64,000 nucleotides of DNA, taken from the NCBI GenBank assembly GCA_031411655.1, contig JANOBM010000301.1, positions 1-64,000 of the forward strand, written 5' to 3'. A program made the position numbers and the translations under genes. Positions 62,274 to 64,000 of this stretch are shown here, in pieces; the first letter of the stretch is position 1; each line of letters begins with the position of its first letter. The notes under the pieces are model-generated. The model saw nothing but the letters and a program-made list of their open reading frames with translations, was not told the origin of the DNA and ran no database searches. Source of the DNA: UBA6163 sp031411655. Its GTDB lineage: Bacteria > Planctomycetota > Planctomycetia > Pirellulales > Pirellulaceae.

Positions 62274-63326
62274 ATGATCGATCTTCGAAGCGACACCGTT
62301 ACTCGCCCCACCCCAGAAATGCGGCAAGTGATGGCTCATGCTGAGGTCGGGGATGCCGTTATCGACACGGATCCGACAACGGACCGTCTGGAGAAAATGA
62401 CCGCCGAGATCTTGGGAAAGGAGGCGGCGATTTTCATGCCTAGCGGGTCGATGACCAATCAAATTGCCATTCGTATTCATTGCGATCGTGGGACTGAGTT
62501 TCTTTGTGAAGCAGGGTGCCACATTTACAACTATGAACAAGCCGCTTTCGCACAGCTTTCCGGCGTCGTTGCTCAAACCGTTCCAGGCAACGAGGGCGTG
62601 CTCGTTGTCGATCAGCTTCGTCATTTGATTCGACCCTTAAATCCGCATATGGTTCGCACCCGCCTGGTCTGCCTCGAAAATACTCACAACCGTGCAGGGG
62701 GAAAAATACAGCCACAACCAGTCGTGGAGGCGATTTGCGATTGGGCGCAAGCAAATCAACTAAAAACCCATCTGGACGGGGCAAGGCTGTGGAATGCCTC
62801 CGTCGCGTCAGGAATTCCCGAGGCGGCGCTAGCCAAACCTTTCGACTCGGTGAGCGTTTGTTTTAGTAAAGGATTGGGAGCGCCGATCGGTTCTGCCTTA
62901 GCCGGGACTCGCGACTTCGTCGCCGAAGCGGTTCGAGTGAGGAAATTGTTCGGTGGCGGGATGCGCCAATCCGGCATCATCGCTGCCGGAGCCATTTACG
63001 CCCTGCAGCATCACCGCGATCGATTGGCGATCGACCATCTCCACGCAAATCAATTGGGCGATGTGGTCCGGGAATGCGATTCGCTTCGGTTGCTGGGCAA
63101 AACGCTTGATACAAACATCGTTGCGTTTGAGGTCGATGCGGCTTGGGGCACGGCTCAACGCTTTGTAGAAGAGCTTAAGAAAAACGGATTGCTATGTTTC
63201 GCCATCGGTCCTCAATCGATAAGGATGGTGACGCATCTCGACGTGTTACCTCAAGAGATCGATGAGGCGTGCAGTGTCTTGCGTCGTGTTGCATCGATGA
63301 GTGTTCGTCCGATGGCGATCCACTGA
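62274..63326 (+). CDS. Low-specificity L-threonine aldolase
   Basis: The 350-residue PLP enzyme cleaves threonine or allo-threonine to glycine and acetaldehyde. It starts with the family pattern MIDLRSDTVTRPTPEMR. Other blocks are GDAVIDTDPTTDRLE, IFMPSGSMTNQIA, LENTHNRAGG, HLDGARLWNA and the PLP-binding lysine in SVCFSKGLGAPIGS. The frame is open to 62175 upstream, but the ATG at 62274 matches all family starts. It is divergent from hisD. The next gene starts one base after its stop, so they may be cotranscribed. Confidence 0.93.
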   Translation: MIDLRSDTVTRPTPEMRQVMAHAEVGDAVIDTDPTTDRLEKMTAEILGKEAAIFMPSGSMTNQIAIRIHCDRGTEFLCEAGCHIYNYEQAAFAQLSGVVAQTVPGNEGVLVVDQLRHLIRPLNPHMVRTRLVCLENTHNRAGGKIQPQPVVEAICDWAQANQLKTHLDGARLWNASVASGIPEAALAKPFDSVSVCFSKGLGAPIGSALAGTRDFVAEAVRVRKLFGGGMRQSGIIAAGAIYALQHHRDRLAIDHLHANQLGDVVRECDSLRLLGKTLDTNIVAFEVDAAWGTAQRFVEELKKNGLLCFAIGPQSIRMVTHLDVLPQEIDEACSVLRRVASMSVRPMAIH

Positions 63327-63327
63327 G

Positions 63328-64000
63328 GTGAGTAGCGACCAGGCAGCTCCTCCATCGATCGGTAGACCATCCCTGCGAATCGAATTCGCGGTAGCGGCGA
63401 TTGTATTGATGATCGCAATCGCAGTACGGCTGCCAAGCTGTGAAGAAAGCTTTTGGATCGATGAGTTGCATTCTGCATGGTGCGTTTGGGACGACCTTGC
63501 TGAAGTATCGCCTCGCGCTGCAGCGGGAAATCAAACGCCGCTTTATTTTTGGGGCTTGTGGTTCTGGAAGCAATGTTTTGGAAGCTCCGAACTGGTCTTG
63601 CGATTCCCTAGCGTCCTAGCAAGTTCGCTTGCGGCAGTGGTTGTCACCGTGGGTGTGGGACGTGTTCACCGAAGCTTGCTTGCCGGGTTTGTCGCCGGGT
63701 GTGCGATGGCAGTGGAAAGCAACTCAATTTTTTATGGAACCGAGCTTCGTCCGTTTGCGGTCGTGACATTTGTAAGTGCCGTCGCTTGTTGGCTGACCAT
63801 GCGTTCGGTCAGCAATCATTCGCGACTATTGGCGGCGCAGGTGTGCTGCGTGCTGCTGGCTGCGGCGTTTCAACCGACGTCGATCGGAGTGTTGATCTGG
63901 CTATTGTTGCCCCGTCTCGTATTATTTCTTTTGCATCGAGGGAGTGAAGAGCGACAATCGATGACTGAACTCGATCTCAAAATATCGAATTCAAGTTTTC
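63328..64000 (+). CDS. GT39/ArnT-like membrane glycosyltransferase (partial, 3' end missing)
   Basis: The first 224 residues are visible, from a GTG at 63328; the frame is open to the window edge. The protein begins with about 17 polar residues, then a transmembrane helix (VAAIVLMIAIAV). The first outer loop has the acidic motif ESFWIDELHSAW and TPLYFWGLWFWKQ, and then come LRFPSVLASSLAAVVVTVG and FYGTELRPFAVVT. This is the order of the PMT/ArnT family (Asp-Glu in the first loop, later ELRPY). These enzymes transfer a sugar from a polyprenyl-phosphate donor outside the membrane. A GTG start without a good ribosome binding site but one base from the upstream stop suggests coupling to the aldolase gene. 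Confidence 0.85.
   Translation, partial: MSSDQAAPPSIGRPSLRIEFAVAAIVLMIAIAVRLPSCEESFWIDELHSAWCVWDDLAEVSPRAAAGNQTPLYFWGLWFWKQCFGSSELVLRFPSVLASSLAAVVVTVGVGRVHRSLLAGFVAGCAMAVESNSIFYGTELRPFAVVTFVSAVACWLTMRSVSNHSRLLAAQVCCVLLAAAFQPTSIGVLIWLLLPRLVLFLLHRGSEERQSMTELDLKISNSSF

Overview
The window is most likely from the chromosome of a planctomycete, probably of the Pirellulaceae (Rhodopirellula-like). The evidence is a set of gene families characteristic of that group: a DUF1552/DUF1592 pair with CxxCH motifs, an LEPR-XLL protein, four large PQQ-type beta-propeller proteins, an ECF sigma factor beside a Ser/Thr kinase with a DFN motif, a response regulator fused to an excisionase-type DNA-binding domain, and a zinc-ribbon/ExbD fusion. 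No transposase, integrase, phage gene or CRISPR array was seen. The only RNA gene found is a tRNA-Phe(GAA).

Left part (1-20107): almost everything is on the minus strand. It starts with the 5' end of a FabZ-like dehydratase and a repeat-rich intergenic region. Next come a lipoprotein beta-propeller / pseudo-receiver / DMT-type transporter operon and a second secreted beta-propeller. A gatA-gatB operon carries two membrane-protein genes, followed by a response regulator-histidine kinase pair, a SWIM/SNF2 helicase and a third beta-propeller. A small plus-strand WYL-like gene and a fatty acid desaturase end this part.

Middle (20300-41916): mostly plus strand. It holds a BaiN-like flavoprotein and a DUF4139-like secreted protein whose stop codon lies in a heptanucleotide tandem array. 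These are followed by an FHA-GAF-cyclase with altered specificity residues, a DinB-like protein and a methyltransferase. A minus-strand AgcS symporter/AP-superfamily pair comes next. The 11.6-kb block from 30299 to 41916 is the most unusual locus: ExbB, a single-pass TonB-position protein, ExbD, a zinc-ribbon ExbD, a membrane-anchored TPR/beta-propeller protein, a TPR/SBP_bac_5 protein without any ABC transporter, and a large secreted protein. All are on the plus strand, the last three almost without gaps. I read it as a proton-motive-force-driven envelope system of unknown job.

Right part (41913-64000): a hairpin overlapping both stop codons separates this block from a cold-shock-domain gene and yqgE. 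Then come pdxH, a DUF1552-DUF1592-glycosyltransferase-methyltransferase operon, an exported methyltransferase and a TPR-sulfotransferase. An operon of ECF sigma factor, Ser/Thr kinase and LEPR-XLL protein follows; the LEPR-XLL protein has a matrixin domain that has lost all three zinc histidines. A hisD-hisC-hisB operon, a threonine aldolase and the start of a GT39/ArnT-like membrane glycosyltransferase close the window.

Several protein families here have changed catalytic residues while keeping the fold signature (receiver, cyclase, AP superfamily, matrixin, kinase). All calls rest on reading motifs and gene order by eye; no database search was possible.
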